From NCBI RefSeq assembly GCF_907164915.1, contig NC_061862.1:78767718-78831717 (forward strand): a DNA stretch of 64,000 nt, read 5' to 3'. The translations under genes and the position numbers were made by a program. Numbering within the stretch: position 1 is the stretch's first letter; each line of letters begins with the position of its first letter. Shown piece after piece: positions 10,778 through 23,470 of the stretch. Source of the stretch: Impatiens glandulifera (taxonomy: Eukaryota; Streptophyta; Magnoliopsida; Ericales; Balsaminaceae). Below the pieces are notes generated by a model. That model saw nothing but the letters and a program-made list of their open reading frames with translations. It was not told where the DNA came from and did not search any database.

Positions 10778-11030
10778 TGTTGAATAAACTTAAATATTTT
10801 AGCTTTCTTAATGAGTCGGCCAAATTTTCTATTTATTAAAGTTTTAGAGGAAAGAGTGTTATATAAATTCGTGTTATAACCCTAATTTGTTACGGTGTAA
10901 TATCTATTCTAATCTTTTTTAATAATAGTCTCTCTTTTAAATGGACGTAGTCGTGTTTTATCTTGGTGAATCACATTAAATTTTGTGTCTATTTATTATT
11001 TACGCTATTCTCTCGCATTCCGTTACAACA
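10778..11030 (+). repeat. copia C 3' LTR (253 bp)
   Basis: Starts TGTTGAATAAAC after a purine-rich tract and ends CGTTACAACA, matching the 5' LTR end CGTTATAACA. The TATATAAA block near 10860 may be the promoter TATA region of the LTR. Confidence 0.85.
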
Positions 11031-11507
11031 AGATGATTGAGTGAAAATACTCAAAGTGAGGTAACAAAATTAGTAATATAAAATGTTTATTAAAAATTAA
11101 AGATATTTTGGTTGTTAAAATATATGAATGAGATATGTTGTTATGACTAAAGTGAAAATAATGTCACTAAAGATTGAATCGTAGATAAATGTGTAATGAT
11201 ATTTTTGGTTAACCGAAATAAGAGTAAGAAATTTAAGTAGAAAATGCTCCTAAATTATTTTGGATAGAAAAAAAAAATTAATATTAATATTTAAGAGAAA
11301 TACTATTAGTATTTTTAAAAATAAAAATTTAACAATTTATTTTAACCATTATTAATATTATTTTTAAAATATTTTAATAAATATTTAAATAATGAATTAT
11401 ATATTTAACATAATATTGTTGTTGTCTTCTTCTATAATATTTTAAAATTATTAATTATATATGTATACATATATTTGATTTCTTTTATAAAATATAATAA
11501 ATAGGTA

Positions 11508-11538
<31 letters not shown>

Positions 11539-12113
11539 CAAATAAAAAATATATTTAACATAATATTTTGACATGATTTAAATAATAAATAAATATATTA
11601 TTTTTAATTATTTACGAGAGAAAGAAAAGATAGTAGTTGTATTAATTACTTTATTTTCTGTTAATTAATTTTACAAATTAATATAATAAATATGATTTGA
11701 ATACTATTAATAGTGAATAAAAGAAGTGGGACCTAAAATCACAAGTCTCACAATTTCTCTCAGTCCACTTTCTTTTTCACCTTTGCGTCTCCTCAACGTT
11801 CGGTAGCCAAATCATCAATTCAAAAATATTAAATAAATAATCTATACACGGATTTAACACTATATAATTAAATAAAATAAAATAAAATACTACTTACTGT
11901 GTAAGCTTACTCCCAGCCAGCTGCACATTCTCGTGACCGTGGAAGAAGAAGATGAAGATGAAAGAGAAGAGAGCGAATCTAGAGAGAGAATAAACTTTGT
12001 CCTCTTTCAATTCAATTCAATGAACACTTGTCTTCCTCCGTTGGTCCTGATTCAACAATAACATCCTTTTACATAAGGGTTTTGACGGAGATAACTTTAC
12101 AGATGCTTTGTGA
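11031..12113. other. AT-rich intergenic region and 5' leader of the DUF7036 gene
   Basis: No coding signal. It contains a (TA)n run at about 11510-11536. From about 11930 the base composition changes to a CT- and GA-rich leader, likely the 5' UTR of the gene that starts at 12114; an upstream ATG at 12028 opens an overlapping frame. Confidence 0.6.
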
Positions 12114-14893
12114 ATGGGGAAATCCGAACAACAACTTCCTTTACAGTCCCATCAAGGGACGGGATCTGGAAATGCATCCAATTCTTTCTTCTTTACTGAT
12201 GATGATAGATGCATCTTTGGTTGTTCCACAATCTCAAAGGTGTTCACTTTCAAATGTATCTTCGTTTTGTTTTTCGGTATGGCTGTTCTAATCTCTGCGA
12301 TCTTCTTGCTCATTCCTCTTCGTTCTAAGTATTGTGGGTTCGATGCTAAAGATTCTACTAAGCTTCGCGGTAAGCTTTGTTTTTTTGATTTTTCTCACTT
12401 TATATGATTAGGGTTTTTCATATTATTATTATTATAATCATGTTGCCATTCTATTCTCAGATCTGTTTGTGTTTAGTTTTTTTTTAGGGTTTCTGATTTG
12501 GGTTTCTGTTTATTTATAATAATGTATGTTCTTCTTCTTTAAATTGAATTATCCTTGTTTGCAGCTACCGTTCAAGCTTATTTTGAATTGGACAATCCTG
12601 TGGCATCAATTATTCAACATATCAATCAACTTGAATATGAGATCTTTAATGAAATTCAAGATCCTTTCACAAAGGTTTGTTACTCTTTTTTTCCTTTTCC
12701 AGAAAAGGAAATTCCCTTGATTACAATTATATGCAATAATGAAACACAACCCTAGTTGATTAAGGTTAAGGTTAGGGTTGGTCTCATCTTCGATTTGATT
12801 TCCATCAAGAACGCCTTAAAGTTGAAGTGGGGAACATTTATGAAACACATGAATAACCTCTTTTTCCAATTTCTTCATTGCTTCTTCTATTGGGGTTCTC
12901 AAAGATTCTTGTGGGTTTTAACATTGAATCTGAAAAGGACTTTTATATCCACAGGTTGCTGTTCTATCTATGCACGAAGGAATTGAGATTAACAAAACCA
13001 ATGTAGTGTTTGGATTTCTTCCAAATCCACCAGAAGTTTCAATAAACAATGTCTCCCTTAGTCTATTGAAGCAAACCGTGCTGGATCTGTTTATGGGAGA
13101 ATACAATTTAACTATCTCGAAATCTTTTGGGCAACCGTCGTCCTTTGAAATCCTCAAGTTTCCTTTGGGAATCACTGTGGACCTCAATCAATATCCTCAC
13201 TTTGGGAAACTTCCTCAAATCCTTTTCAATTTCACTCTAATTAATTCTATTGATGAGATTAAGGAAAATATTGACGAGCTAAAGAAACAGTTAACGAAGA
13301 CGTTGCATCTCATGCAGTACGAGGTATTTCCATTTGAAAGAACTTTCTGTTTTTGGATATGGATTTGAATCTGAATCTTGAGGAGAAACTGTAAATAAAT
13401 TTATTTGAAAAGTATCCTTTTTTATGAGATCATGTTTTGAAAAACTTAGAACTTGTTTGATCTAGTTTTTTCTTTTGAAATAATCATATTGTTTTGTCAA
13501 AACCCTGTTTGATGAAAATGTGAATTAGTATTTGGGTTACTTTATATTTAATATTTAAAAAAATAATAACAGTATTTTAGTATTTTGATTTATGATTTGA
13601 AAAATTGGATTGTTGTGATAAGGGATTAATCAGATTAAATCCAAATAACCCTTCTTTAGATTATGATCTTGGGTTATTTGGGTCTTTTGAAAAAAAAAAT
13701 CATGTATTGCATCACCTATCATTTAAACCTTTAAACACTTAATTAATCAACTAATATACCAAAATATATTTTCTTTACCTTTTATAAAGTATAAATTTTA
13801 ATTACAAAAATACATTTTAGTAAATTACCTTAAATAATCCCAAAAAACACACTTTTTGTATCAAACAAGATTTTGATTTCATAACCTTCAAATAACCCCC
13901 CATCAAATAAGCTCTAACACAAATTTATTGTCGGTTTCTCATCTGGATCCAGATGCAGATCCGTGAATTGAGATTTGGTATGTACAAGGCTTACGGTATG
14001 CTGATTCAAATATTTATTTTTTGCAGAACGTCTATGTGGAGGTAACAAACAAAATTGGTTCGACTATAGATCCTCCAGTTAAGATTCAAGCGTATATAAC
14101 ATCAGATTTTGGCAGCCTTTCGCCTCAAAGATTGAATCAACTGGCTCAAACAATAAAGGGATCCCCTATTTCAAAGAACCTTGGTTTGAACAACACTGTT
14201 TTCGGTAAAGTTAAGGAAATTAGCCTCGCATCTCTTTTAAATCACTCGACCCATTCTATGCCTCCCAGCCATTCACCATCTCCATCCCCATCCAACGGTC
14301 CTAATCCTTCGTCTCGACCTCATTTTCATCGTAATCATCATCATCATAATCATTTGTCACCTTCTAATAACAATCATCATCACAATCATTTGTCACCTTC
14401 TAATAACAATCATCATAATCATTTGCCACCTTCTAATAACAATCATCATGTCCATCGCGTTTCAAGACCCCCTTCTCCAGCTCCTGTTTCTAACTGTCAT
14501 CATCATTCTTTTCCTTCACCACCGCCAGCTCGATCGCATAATTCATTTGCAATTTCGCCAGCACCTTCGAAAGATTTGCGAGTGAAGAACCCACCTAGTC
14601 CTTCATATTCTCAACCAAGTGAATCTCCTCGCATATCCCCAAAACACCCCCCTTTACCCGTTTCCACTTATAGTTCTAGTCCTAGTCAGAACAGCCCAGT
14701 ATCAGCGCCTGTTGCCGCATCTCCACTATCGTGTAAGTTTATTACATTCTTTTATTGTGAAAATTTCCAAAATTTCTTTTTCGGGTTCTTGTAAGTCAAC
14801 TTTTTTTTTTTGATTTGTGCAGCCTTTGCTATACGTCCTAATTGTGGGGAGATTTTGTTGTTTGCATTGCTTTTGACGTTCATTCTCTTATGA
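12114..14893 (+). CDS. DUF7036-type proline/histidine-rich membrane protein, 503 aa, 5 exons
   Basis: I derived exons 12114-12369, 12565-12674, 12955-13323, 14027-14732 and 14823-14893; all introns are GT-AG and the joined frame (1512 bp) is open. The protein has a short polar N-terminus, one strong membrane segment at about residues 45-68, then a globular region (about 86-320) that I recognise as the plant DUF7036 family of unknown function. A Pro/Ser/His-rich low-complexity region follows (about 324-480), with three tandem SPSNNNHHHNHL-like repeats, and a hydrophobic C-terminal tail (481-503) ends the chain. An N-terminal signal anchor plus a hydrophobic tail suggests a secretory or cell-surface protein; a GPI anchor is possible. 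The start at 12114 is the first ATG in frame with the family-like N-terminus. Function unknown. Confidence 0.88.
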
Positions 14894-16702
14894 ACATGGG
14901 AAAAGAACTTTGAAAACTTACAATACAAGTAGTGGAGAGGTTCTGTCATCGACTTGAGGTATGCGTGAAATGGTAAATTCACACGAAATGCAGAAACTTA
15001 GACGGGTCAAACCCGAGAGATTGAGGGCAGGCCTCGTTTTTATTTCTTTCTTTTCTTATTAGTAGTGCTGCCTCTGCTTGCTACATTGTAACATGATATG
15101 AAGCAGTAGGATGGGATGTTCTTCTTCCTAAAGGGGAATGAGGATTCATTCATTCCTATGTATTGCAAAATGAAAAGGAAGGAAGAAAAAAAAGTGTAAA
15201 CTCTGAAACCTTAAGTGTACAAAAGAAATGGTCTTTTTTTTTTATGTTCATGGAAATATAAAGTATAATGTTTTGAAATGTAAATGTTGCAATTTTTCTT
15301 ACCTTTTGCTTGCTTGCTTGATTGTTGGATTCTAATCTTCACTTTATTATTAGATATCAGTCTTTTGTCATTTATATTTTTAATAAATTAGTATATTTAT
15401 TTTTTTTTGAAAATTTTATACATGTTTAAGTTTAGCTAAAAAAATAATAATAATACATTTTAGTTGGCTAACTGATTTATTTTTTGGAGGATAGTTCAAA
15501 CTAGCTATATCCTTATGTTAAGCCATTTCAGAAATAAATTCCTGAAAAAGAAAAGAAGTTTAATTCAATTTTTTTGATGTTTGATTGCTTTTTTAATTTA
15601 TAGTAATTTTTTGTGTCTATTAATTTTGAAATATTTTGTTTATGTATGTATATTATTTTATATAAAATTTGTTACGTGTTTTTTACTTTATGTTGAAATT
15701 ATACGGAATTTTAAAAGAATGTGTAAAAGTTTGGTTGATCATTTATTATTGAAATTATGTGAATATAAATTTAGACTAGGATTTATTGTTTATATAAATA
15801 AATTATTGGTATTTGTATACATGAAGCTTTTACACTAATGTGGATTTTTTTATTTTATTTTATTTTAAAATTAAAACTAACTCCACATTAATTGTTATTA
15901 GGTTTAATTTAATTAGTTCATAATAGGGTTGAAATGAGTCGACCTAGTCAACCTCGACACGTTTAATATTCGAGTTCAAACTCATATAATATTGTCTTTT
16001 TGAACTTTTTCGACCATAATAATATATAACATATTTATTATTTATTTTAATATTAAAATCTGAAAAAAAAAAATTTCTATCTTTGCCTCTTATTCTCTGA
16101 TTAATCTTATTATCGAATTTGAAACATAAATCATCATCTTCTCTTTGTATGTTTCTTCTTAAAACGAACAACCTCTCTTCTCGCACACTTTTCCTATTTT
16201 CTCTGTCTTAAGCTCTCTGTTCATTCCTCTCTTCAATAATTGTTCTTTCACCATCAAAGTTGCTATTTGTATATATATTTTTTTTTTATTTCTCACCTGC
16301 CTTTCATTGGTTTCTTAATTAACGAAATATATGTTTATAGAGAAATGAAGAAAATCTTAGTTGTAATTTTGGAACAAATACAATAAATAAAATATAAAGG
16401 AATTGATTCTTATAAGTTCTTAAATGGTTGCTAATCAGCTTACATATTTCTGAATGAATGTATTTGAATTAACATTGCCACATTGGTGGCTAAGCTTCAA
16501 GTTAAGAAATTTATAAAGAAATATGAAATCATTACAACTTTGTAAAGTCTATGGATTGAAGAATGACCCAACAATTGGAAGAAAGGACTTGTCTATGGAT
16601 TGGAAGGAAGGACTTGTTATTGGAGTTATTTAAATTTAAATTTAAATTTAAATTTTTTATTATTTAAATGATTTTAAGGAGATAATAATTATTTTTGATA
16701 AA

Positions 16703-16860
16703 AAGACTTAAAATATTGATATATAAATAAAATAAAAATAATAATTTAAAATATAAGATATTTTAGTATTTTGGTTAATGAGTATTGTTTATTGATATAT
16801 AAATAAAATAAAAATAAAAATTTAAAATATAGATTATTTTAATATTTTAGTTAATGATTT
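16703..16860. repeat. about 90-bp imperfect tandem duplication
   Basis: The block beginning TATTGATATATAAATAAAAT and running through TTTTAGTATTTTGGTTAATGA occurs twice in a row with small changes. Low-complexity AT sequence, no gene. Confidence 0.65.
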
Positions 16861-17399
16861 GAATGATATAATTGATGAGAGAGAAATAAAATTATGTTTG
16901 AATTATTTAAAAAGCCCAAACCAAACAAGACCATAGATATGAAACTCAATTATACTTTTTACGGGAACATTTTACAAGAACAATGTATCTATAGATCAAG
17001 TTGCTCAAGTTGTTGTTGAGACATTGATCCTTTATGTAACTATTATATGGTTGTCGAGATTGTTATTCGAACCCATACTCCTAACAAGTCATTCCATCAA
17101 TTGTCCGGCTCAATAAAGCAACACAGATAAATTCTTTATTAGTTAACTGTTTTTTATTTTATAATCAGCCATAAATAACTACGGACCACATTGAAAATAA
17201 ATGCAAGCATGGAGAGCTGCGAAACCTGTATCCAATAGCTTTGGATAGCCGAGTGCGAGCAACTCTCGTCTTTATTTTACTAAAATGAAGGAAACAAAAC
17301 TAAAACTATTAATTCAAGCTTGAAAACTATAATAAAACAATATGAACAATGCTTACTTCTAGTTTATTTTCTTTCATTTTAATTTTTTTAACTTAAAAT

Positions 17400-17560
17400 T
17401 TTAATTTTGATTCAAGTTTTTCGAGTCGAGTTTGAATTTGTAGATAAATATTCAGGTCGAGTTCGAGCACAAACTCGTTCGAGTTAAAGCCGAGCTAATA
17501 TAAATTGAATCGAGTCGAGCTCAAACCAGCTTGGGCTCGGCTCAAACACTTTTTAATTTC
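17400..17560. repeat. CGAG/CTCG-rich repeat segment
   Basis: Dense alternating GAGTCGAGTTTGAA, TCGAGTTCGAG, CTCGTTCGAG and GAGTCGAGCTCAA motifs stand out from AT-rich surroundings. This composition is common to internal parts of plant hAT or MULE-type non-autonomous elements; no termini are visible. Confidence 0.45.
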
Positions 17561-18001
17561 TTAACAATATTAATACATATATTTTTTTATTACTTTATTT
17601 GGAAACAATTATATTTATAGATATATCCAATAAACCTTAAATACATTGTTGAAGCTTGTTTTATTGAGTTTTTTTAATTAATATTGTCGGATGAACAAAT
17701 ATATTATTTTGATTTTTAATTAATATAATGTTTTATTTAAATTTTATAAAAAATTTAAATATTTTAATTAATTAAGTAAGTAAATAAATAATTAAAATAT
17801 AATATAAAAAAAGTGTTCTTGCTAGAGAAAATACTAAAAGGAATAGAAATTATATTATATTATTTCTTAAAATAAATATTACTACAAATAGCTTTTTCAT
17901 CTTTTTAACTCCACTCCTCATAGTGAAAAAAAAAAGAGAAAATAAAATGGGATTCTGATTCCCTACAATCGAATCTATATTCTATATAATTGGTTTATTA
18001 A

Positions 18002-18802
18002 TCAGGTCCGTTTATCTTTAATCACATAATTATTCTTGTTGGAATGAAAATCAACGAACATAGCAAGGAGTGTCGCATTAAAAACCGCATTAAAGCACCA
18101 TTGCCAAATCCCAGAACAACCCGACCCGGTAAAATGATAATAAATCATGACCGTCGAAAGCAAGAACCCAAATACAAACTGCACAATCTGACAATTCGTA
18201 ACAGCCTTCTTCCATTTCGGTTGTCGTCCGATCGCACATGCAAAATAATAGCAGTACATCAAAACATGCACAGAAGCATTGGTGGCGACACCAATAGGAA
18301 ACATAGATTGCGGTTTCGACACCCACTGATAACACATGAATATCACGACAGCATGATGATAAACGTGGAGGAATGACAAACGTCGGTTACTCCCGGCGAG
18401 TATTATCAGCAACGTGTCGATGAATTCGAGGAATTTCGATAGGTAAAATATGTAAGCCCAAAAAAAGACTGGACCTTTTGTTGGTTGAGATATTGGGAAA
18501 CAAACCGTCCATTTAAAATTTGGCATTTGGGAGATTGTTGAGAGTGTTACACCGATAACCATTGTTAAGGAGATTAGTAGGAGGATTATGTTATGGACGG
18601 CGGATATTGGTTTGAGGATTGATGATGGGATTGGAGGGACTGAGAGACGGCGAAGGAAGAAGGTCAGTGAAAGGTAGGAGACGAATGCGATGTTGAGGAA
18701 ACCGAGGGAGGAAGCGAAGGTTTCGCCTTGACGCCATTGGAATTGGGATATCGTTGGATTGTCTACTAAGAGATAGTGCAATTTGGAGTAAAGATATTTC
18801 AT
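18002..18802 (-). CDS. ELO/GNS1-SUR4 family fatty acid elongase-like protein, 266 aa
   Basis: A single-exon minus-strand gene. ELO enzymes are ER membrane condensing enzymes that join malonyl-CoA to long acyl-CoAs; plant members are known as HOS3-like or ELO-like. The hallmarks are all present: KxxExxDT as K123-F-L-E126-F-I-D129-T130, the histidine box H146-V-Y-H149-H150, and N175-A-S-V-H179-V-L-M-Y-C-Y-Y. About seven hydrophobic segments span residues 33-55, 68-90, 112-135, 148-160, 175-192, 205-222 and 235-250. The C-terminus is short and basic (KDKRT). I chose the Met at 18802 because family members start about 20-30 residues before this N-terminal region; a longer open frame from 18976 adds 58 residues with no family resemblance. 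Substrate length cannot be inferred. Confidence 0.92.
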   Translation of the reverse strand: MKYLYSKLHYLLVDNPTISQFQWRQGETFASSLGFLNIAFVSYLSLTFFLRRLSVPPIPSSILKPISAVHNIILLLISLTMVIGVTLSTISQMPNFKWTVCFPISQPTKGPVFFWAYIFYLSKFLEFIDTLLIILAGSNRRLSFLHVYHHAVVIFMCYQWVSKPQSMFPIGVATNASVHVLMYCYYFACAIGRQPKWKKAVTNCQIVQFVFGFLLSTVMIYYHFTGSGCSGIWQWCFNAVFNATLLAMFVDFHSNKNNYVIKDKRT

Positions 18803-18926
18803 TTTGAAGAGGAATAGAGTTTGTTGGATGAATGAGGATGAATAAGTGAAGGAAAATGGGAAATATATATATGTGATTTTAAGTGGGAAGAGAATGTGAC
18901 AGTTTTGGGTTATTTCCATGAAATTT

Positions 18927-18934
18927 CTTATAAA
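18927..18934 (-). promoter_or_regulatory. possible TATA box of the ELO-like gene
   Basis: TTTATAAG on the minus strand about 125 bp before the chosen ATG. In AT-rich DNA such matches are frequent, so this is only a candidate; its presence does fit the choice of the inner start at 18802. Confidence 0.3.
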
Positions 18935-18976
18935 GAGTTGTAATGTGAGGAAATGGAGGTTTCCAAATAAATACAT

Positions 18977-21900
18977 TATACAACTTTATTAAAATTAAAT
19001 TATATAAATCTTAACCAGAAAAGAAAATATATATGAGATATGCATATTGACTTTATTTATGATATAGAGGAAAATATCAAGATTAAAGTAAATTCATTTG
19101 GATTTAGATTTATATCTATATTCATATTTAATGTTTGCCCATTGCTTTATTATGTATTATTATTATTATTTTTTATGTTGTAATCTAAATAAATTTGATT
19201 TAATTTGTATTTTATTTATTTTTAAAAATATAATTCATATTAGAGGACATGCATATCTTTAGATTTTATCTGCCTAACTATTTAAATTTTAGTTTTTTTA
19301 GATTAATAATTTGTGGGTTCATTGATAGTAACTTGTAATTTAATAATTAAGTTTGGTTGTTTTCATCATAATTAATCAATGTTTTTTAAATTAATAAAGT
19401 AAAATTGACATTACCAAATAGACACTTGTGGGGTTAAGTTTATAATTGATTATTTCAAGTTTTTTTTTTGGTTTCAATAATAAAACATTGTTTTGATGAA
19501 AAGTAGCTGTTTAAGTTTTTAATTCGTTAAATTATTATAATGTTCTTTTTATTTAAAATTAAAATTTTATAAAGATAAAGTAAAGAATAATTTAATATTT
19601 AGAATATAATGGTATGATATAGATAAAAAAAAAAAGCAGATAAAATTCTAAATAAAAATACAAACAACCCACTTTAATTGAGTTCACAAATAATATGACC
19701 ATGTCTACATAATTTTTTTTTTGACAAAACAACAAGAAAATACATAAAATCTTAATATATAATTATAATGTGATGTAAAAACTATAAAATCAAGATAATT
19801 AGTTAAGATGAACTCAATGAATGATAATGACCAAAATGAAATTCAATTAAAAAAATATATAACATGCTCACCTAAAATTAAAATATTTATATAGAGAGTA
19901 CTAAGGATGCAATTGTAACAAAAAAAAAATCTCTCAAAAGAAGAAATCTTTGAAATGACTTGAGTTGTAATAAATGTCACAAAAATCAATTAAGGCATGC
20001 CTTAATTGATTTTTTATCAAAGATTTATTACTATTACTCAATACATAACACTCTAGTAAGTATTATAACAAGGACTATAGTTTTATTTTGAGAATAAATA
20101 TTAGGTTTCAATATGAAATATAAGTATAATTCACTAATATAATTTAAATAACACGAATTCAATATAAAAAATCATTCCAAAAAAATAAATTATATCCGCC
20201 TAATAATTATGAAAGTCATTTAAGTTTCACATGGGTATATAGTATATACTAAAATGGTCCAATGAATCTCTCATTTATAATACCAAATTATTTTAATATT
20301 TTAATTTAATTATTTTATTTTAAAATAAAAATAATTTGAAATTAATTGAATATTTTAATGTTTATATATATATATATATATATATATTATTAATAATGGT
20401 TAAAATTAAAGATAATTTAAAAAATTATTTTTAAATAATAATTCTATTTTTTATTTTTTAAATTTTATTTAAGAGTAATCAATATCTCAGCTAGCTTTTA
20501 AGGCACTAGGCCTACAAAATAATGTAATACAAAATCATTTTAATAATATATATTTAATATTTTAACTAAATTATTTTAATATATAATAAAATATTTTGAA
20601 AATATTTTTAATTTGTATATATATTTTATTTATAATTGTTAAAATTAATGATAATTTCAAATATTTTTTTCTAAATAATAATTTTATTTAAAAGTTTTAT
20701 TAAGATTTAAAATTATAATTTATGTATAAATCTTTTTATTATACAATTTATTTACAATAATTATTTAATTGCTAAATAATAAGTATTTAGAATCAAATAT
20801 TTATATATATATATATAGTTGAATTCTTAATCTCATTAAAACTTTTAAAATAAAATCATTAGTAGAAATATCTTATTTTAAATAATTCTTATTTTTAATA
20901 ATTATATATATATATATATATATATAATTATATATATATTTGAATAGTTAATCTTATTTTAAAAAAAAAAAATTTAAAATTAAATAATAATTAAAATATT
21001 TATTATCTAAAAATAAATTTTAAAATATGACGTACTTTAACAAAAACATGTAAATTTAAAGAACATTAATTTCTAAACAAATTTTGGATGATGATGAGTA
21101 AGATTTTGATAGGAATTAATGTGAATAAGAACCATAATGTTTTTTTTAAAAATAATACAAATATTAGTTCATATAATCGTACCGACTTCATTTTCTCTTG
21201 TTTATTGTTTATTACTATTTTGGTTAACTTGTTGTTACTATTCTGAATTTAAATTTAATATTTATGTGGTAAGAGTTATAAACAATGACACCTTCAAGAA
21301 TCATTTACAAATATATATTTTTTAAACAATTGCATTAATAAACAAATTGGGTCCGAATTAATTATTTTAACAAATAGAGGTCCAACAATATTAAAATCAA
21401 GCACATGCAAAAGTCAATTAGATTAATAATATGAATTTATGTACCTTACCTGCTCAAGCATATTGGATAAATGAAAGCAAAAGTGGTTGCAATAGTGTTG
21501 CCAGTTTATTTTCTCTTTAGTTGGTTATTTTTTTACAATTTTCATAATTATACGAGTCAAAATTGAGTTATCGGCTAAACTTGACTGGTATCTCTAACTA
21601 ATTTTAGTGCCATTTATCTCCGACCGTAAATATTCAATTTCCCAATTGGAATGGTTGAGATCTCGGTCTCCATTTGCACGAACCACATGAAACCTTACAT
21701 CCTTTTCGGTGCAATGATCATGTTTTTGTCTAATCGACATGGGCAGAAGAAATCAGTGATAGTTATATGATAGTTATATGAACGAAGAAAAGTTGAAAAA
21801 GTGATCAACGATGCATTAGTTAAAGAAATTTTAGTTTCTAGTTCATTCTTAAATTTTGATTTAAATCTTTGAGGTTATACAATGATTTGCTCTTACTTTG

Positions 21901-21998
21901 ATAATGCATATATTGTATGCATTGTAAATTATTTTATTAATCAATAGATTTTATCATAACTATCATTAGATCATAGGATCGATGACAACAATAGAAAA
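18977..21998. other. AT-rich intergenic region, no gene seen
   Basis: Short frames only. 19130-20065 is related to 27750-28470 (see repeat entry). Short (TA)n tracts lie at about 20365-20388 and 20904-20936. A palindromic motif, ATCAATTAAGGCATGCCTTAATTGAT, lies at about 19985-20010. Confidence 0.6.
19130..20065 (+). repeat. diverged copy of the repeat backbone (unit 0)
   Basis: Blocks such as TTGTAATCTAAATAAATTTG, ACAAAACAACAAGAAAATAC, ACTAAGGATGCAATTGTAAC and AGGCATGCCTTAATTG occur here and in the same order at 27767-28460. The last part recurs again at 32187-32288. Non-coding direct repeat. Confidence 0.75.
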
Positions 21999-23470
21999 TG
22001 TTGAATATTATTGTGTTAATTATCACTTTCAATGTGATTTTAATCCCGTTAAAGATTGAAAATATGTTTCTATTCTTCGACAAATCGTAGCAAGTTCTTG
22101 AACGGTTTCAAATGCGGAAAATACTTGCTAGATTTGAAGCGGCAGATAAAGGACTGTAAGACGCAATAAGTAAATAACACAATATTTTATGAATGTTCAG
22201 AAATAAAACTCCTACGTCACTCCTTATTCTGTTTCCAAAAGTATTTCACTAGAAAACTTTGATTTGTATAGTCTCTATACAAATCCAGTAAGAACTCAGG
22301 TCTTAACAACTGACTGTTCTGAACTTTTAGCTATCAAACTCTATTGAACAGACAACGTTTTATTCAACTTACAACACTAAAAATACACTCAGGTAGTATA
22401 ATAAAATATCGCTTAGCTTAACATAGTGATTTTCAGAATCAACTGGAGAGAGAGTACTCAAAGAACTAAGCAATTCAGAGATCACGGAGTGTGGAAGAGA
22501 GATAAAAAAGGAGATTTCGTCGTTGTACACAGATGCCGTTTTATACTTGATGCATGACAACGGTCGAATCTTTCTCATAGATACCTGTCAGTTTTCCGAA
22601 GGTTGTACGCTAGCTGTACGGGAGAGTACGCAAGAATAATATTCGTTGGAACGTGGCGTACGGGATGATAGTGCACGGAATATTTGTTGGAACGTGGTGT
22701 ACTGGATAATACTATGTGGGTTAGTTGAATAATTGTGTACGTGACAATTGTAGAATTTGGCGTCTTAAGTTGATGTGACAGTCTACTGATAACGAACACA
22801 GTTGTTGGCGCAACACTGTTGTTCATTACTCTGCTGTTAGCGCTTCTTCATACAGTTGTTAGCGCTACACGTCTATTAACGCTTTTCAGATTGCTGCTAG
22901 TGCTACACGCCTGTTAGCGCTTCTTCAGACTACTGTTAGTGCTACACGACTATTAACGCTTCTTTAGACTACTGCTAGCGCTACACGTCTGTTAACGCTT
23001 TTTTAGACTACTGCTAGCGCTACACGGCTGTTAACGCTTTTCAGACTACTGCTGAAGCAATGCTGTTGTCAACGCTTCTTCATACTGCTCTTCATACTGC
23101 TGCTGAAGTAATGTTGTTGCTAACGCTTCTTTAGACTGCTGCTGAAGCAAGGCTTTTGCCAGCGCTTTTTTAGACTGATGTTGAAATAGGCTACTACCAG
23201 CACTTCTTCAGACTGCTGCTGACGCTTCTTCAACCATGATGTTGAAGCAAGACGACTGTCATCGCTTCTTCAACCCTTCTGTTGAAGCAAGCCTGCTGCC
23301 AACGTCTCTTCAGCTCTGATGACATCAATTATGTTGTTGGCAACCCTGTTGCCAACGCTTCTTGAACTCTATTTGCACATTAAACATTTGTCGAACTTAG
23401 TTTTATTCATTTATCAGCACATCATTAAAACTATGTCGTATTAATTTTAATTATCCTAAGTTCATTTTAA
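21999..23470 (-). repeat. LTR-like remnant containing a 39-bp minisatellite
   Basis: The left edge starts TGTTGAATATTATTG. The interior has leader-like blocks (ATGAATGTTCAGAAATAAAACTCC and CCTACGTCACTCC) that resemble LTRs of dicot copia elements, and near 23390-23440 CATTTGTCGAACTTAGTTTT and ATTTATCAGCACATCA resemble the other LTR end. No primer-binding site or pol is next to it, so a solo LTR in minus orientation is the best guess. Two minus-strand frames inside (22369-22826) have no family resemblance. Confidence 0.45.
22830..23300. repeat. 39-bp minisatellite, about 12 degenerate copies
   Basis: Tandem units such as GTGCTACACG-CCTGTTAGCG-CTTCTTCAGA-CTACTGTTA repeat with a period near 39 bp. 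The later units change to GAAGCAA-TGCTGTTGTC-AACGCTTCTTCA. It is strikingly GC-rich for the region and unit 39 is a multiple of three, but no long open frame crosses it on either strand. Confidence 0.85.

Larger units (their letters stand above)
5671..11030 (+). mobile_element. Ty1/copia retrotransposon C, both LTRs, heavily decayed
   Basis: Two direct LTRs of one family bracket this element: 5671-5895 and 10778-11030. They share long blocks such as GTGTTATATAAA and CTATTCTCTCGCATTCCGTTA but differ at many sites, so the element is old. Between them, in order, are a primer-binding site, gag, protease, pre-integrase, integrase fragments, a roughly 1-kb foreign segment (about 7985-9020), RT and RNase H fragments, a short repeat block and a purine-rich tract before the 3' LTR. 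Stops and frameshifts are everywhere; no domain is open over its full length. Confidence 0.88.
14894..18001. other. AT-rich intergenic region with repeat remnants
   Basis: The first 250 bp are probably the 3' UTR of the DUF7036 gene. The rest has no supported gene. From 15927 (TAGGGTTGAAATGAG) and again at 17400-17560 it carries GAGTTCGAG/CGAGTCGAG-rich sequence of the kind found in non-autonomous plant DNA transposons; the two parts could be ends of one decayed element, but no paired termini were found. Confidence 0.5.

Noticed and set aside
12028..12291. 87-residue frame starting upstream of the DUF7036 start
   Set aside because: It overlaps the true exon 1 in another frame and lacks the membrane anchor and family sequence; at most an upstream ORF.
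18044..18376. 110-residue plus-strand frame
   Set aside because: Antisense shadow of the ELO-like gene.
22830..23300. CRISPR-like array
   Set aside because: Units are contiguous and degenerate with no unique spacers, and the window is plant nuclear DNA.
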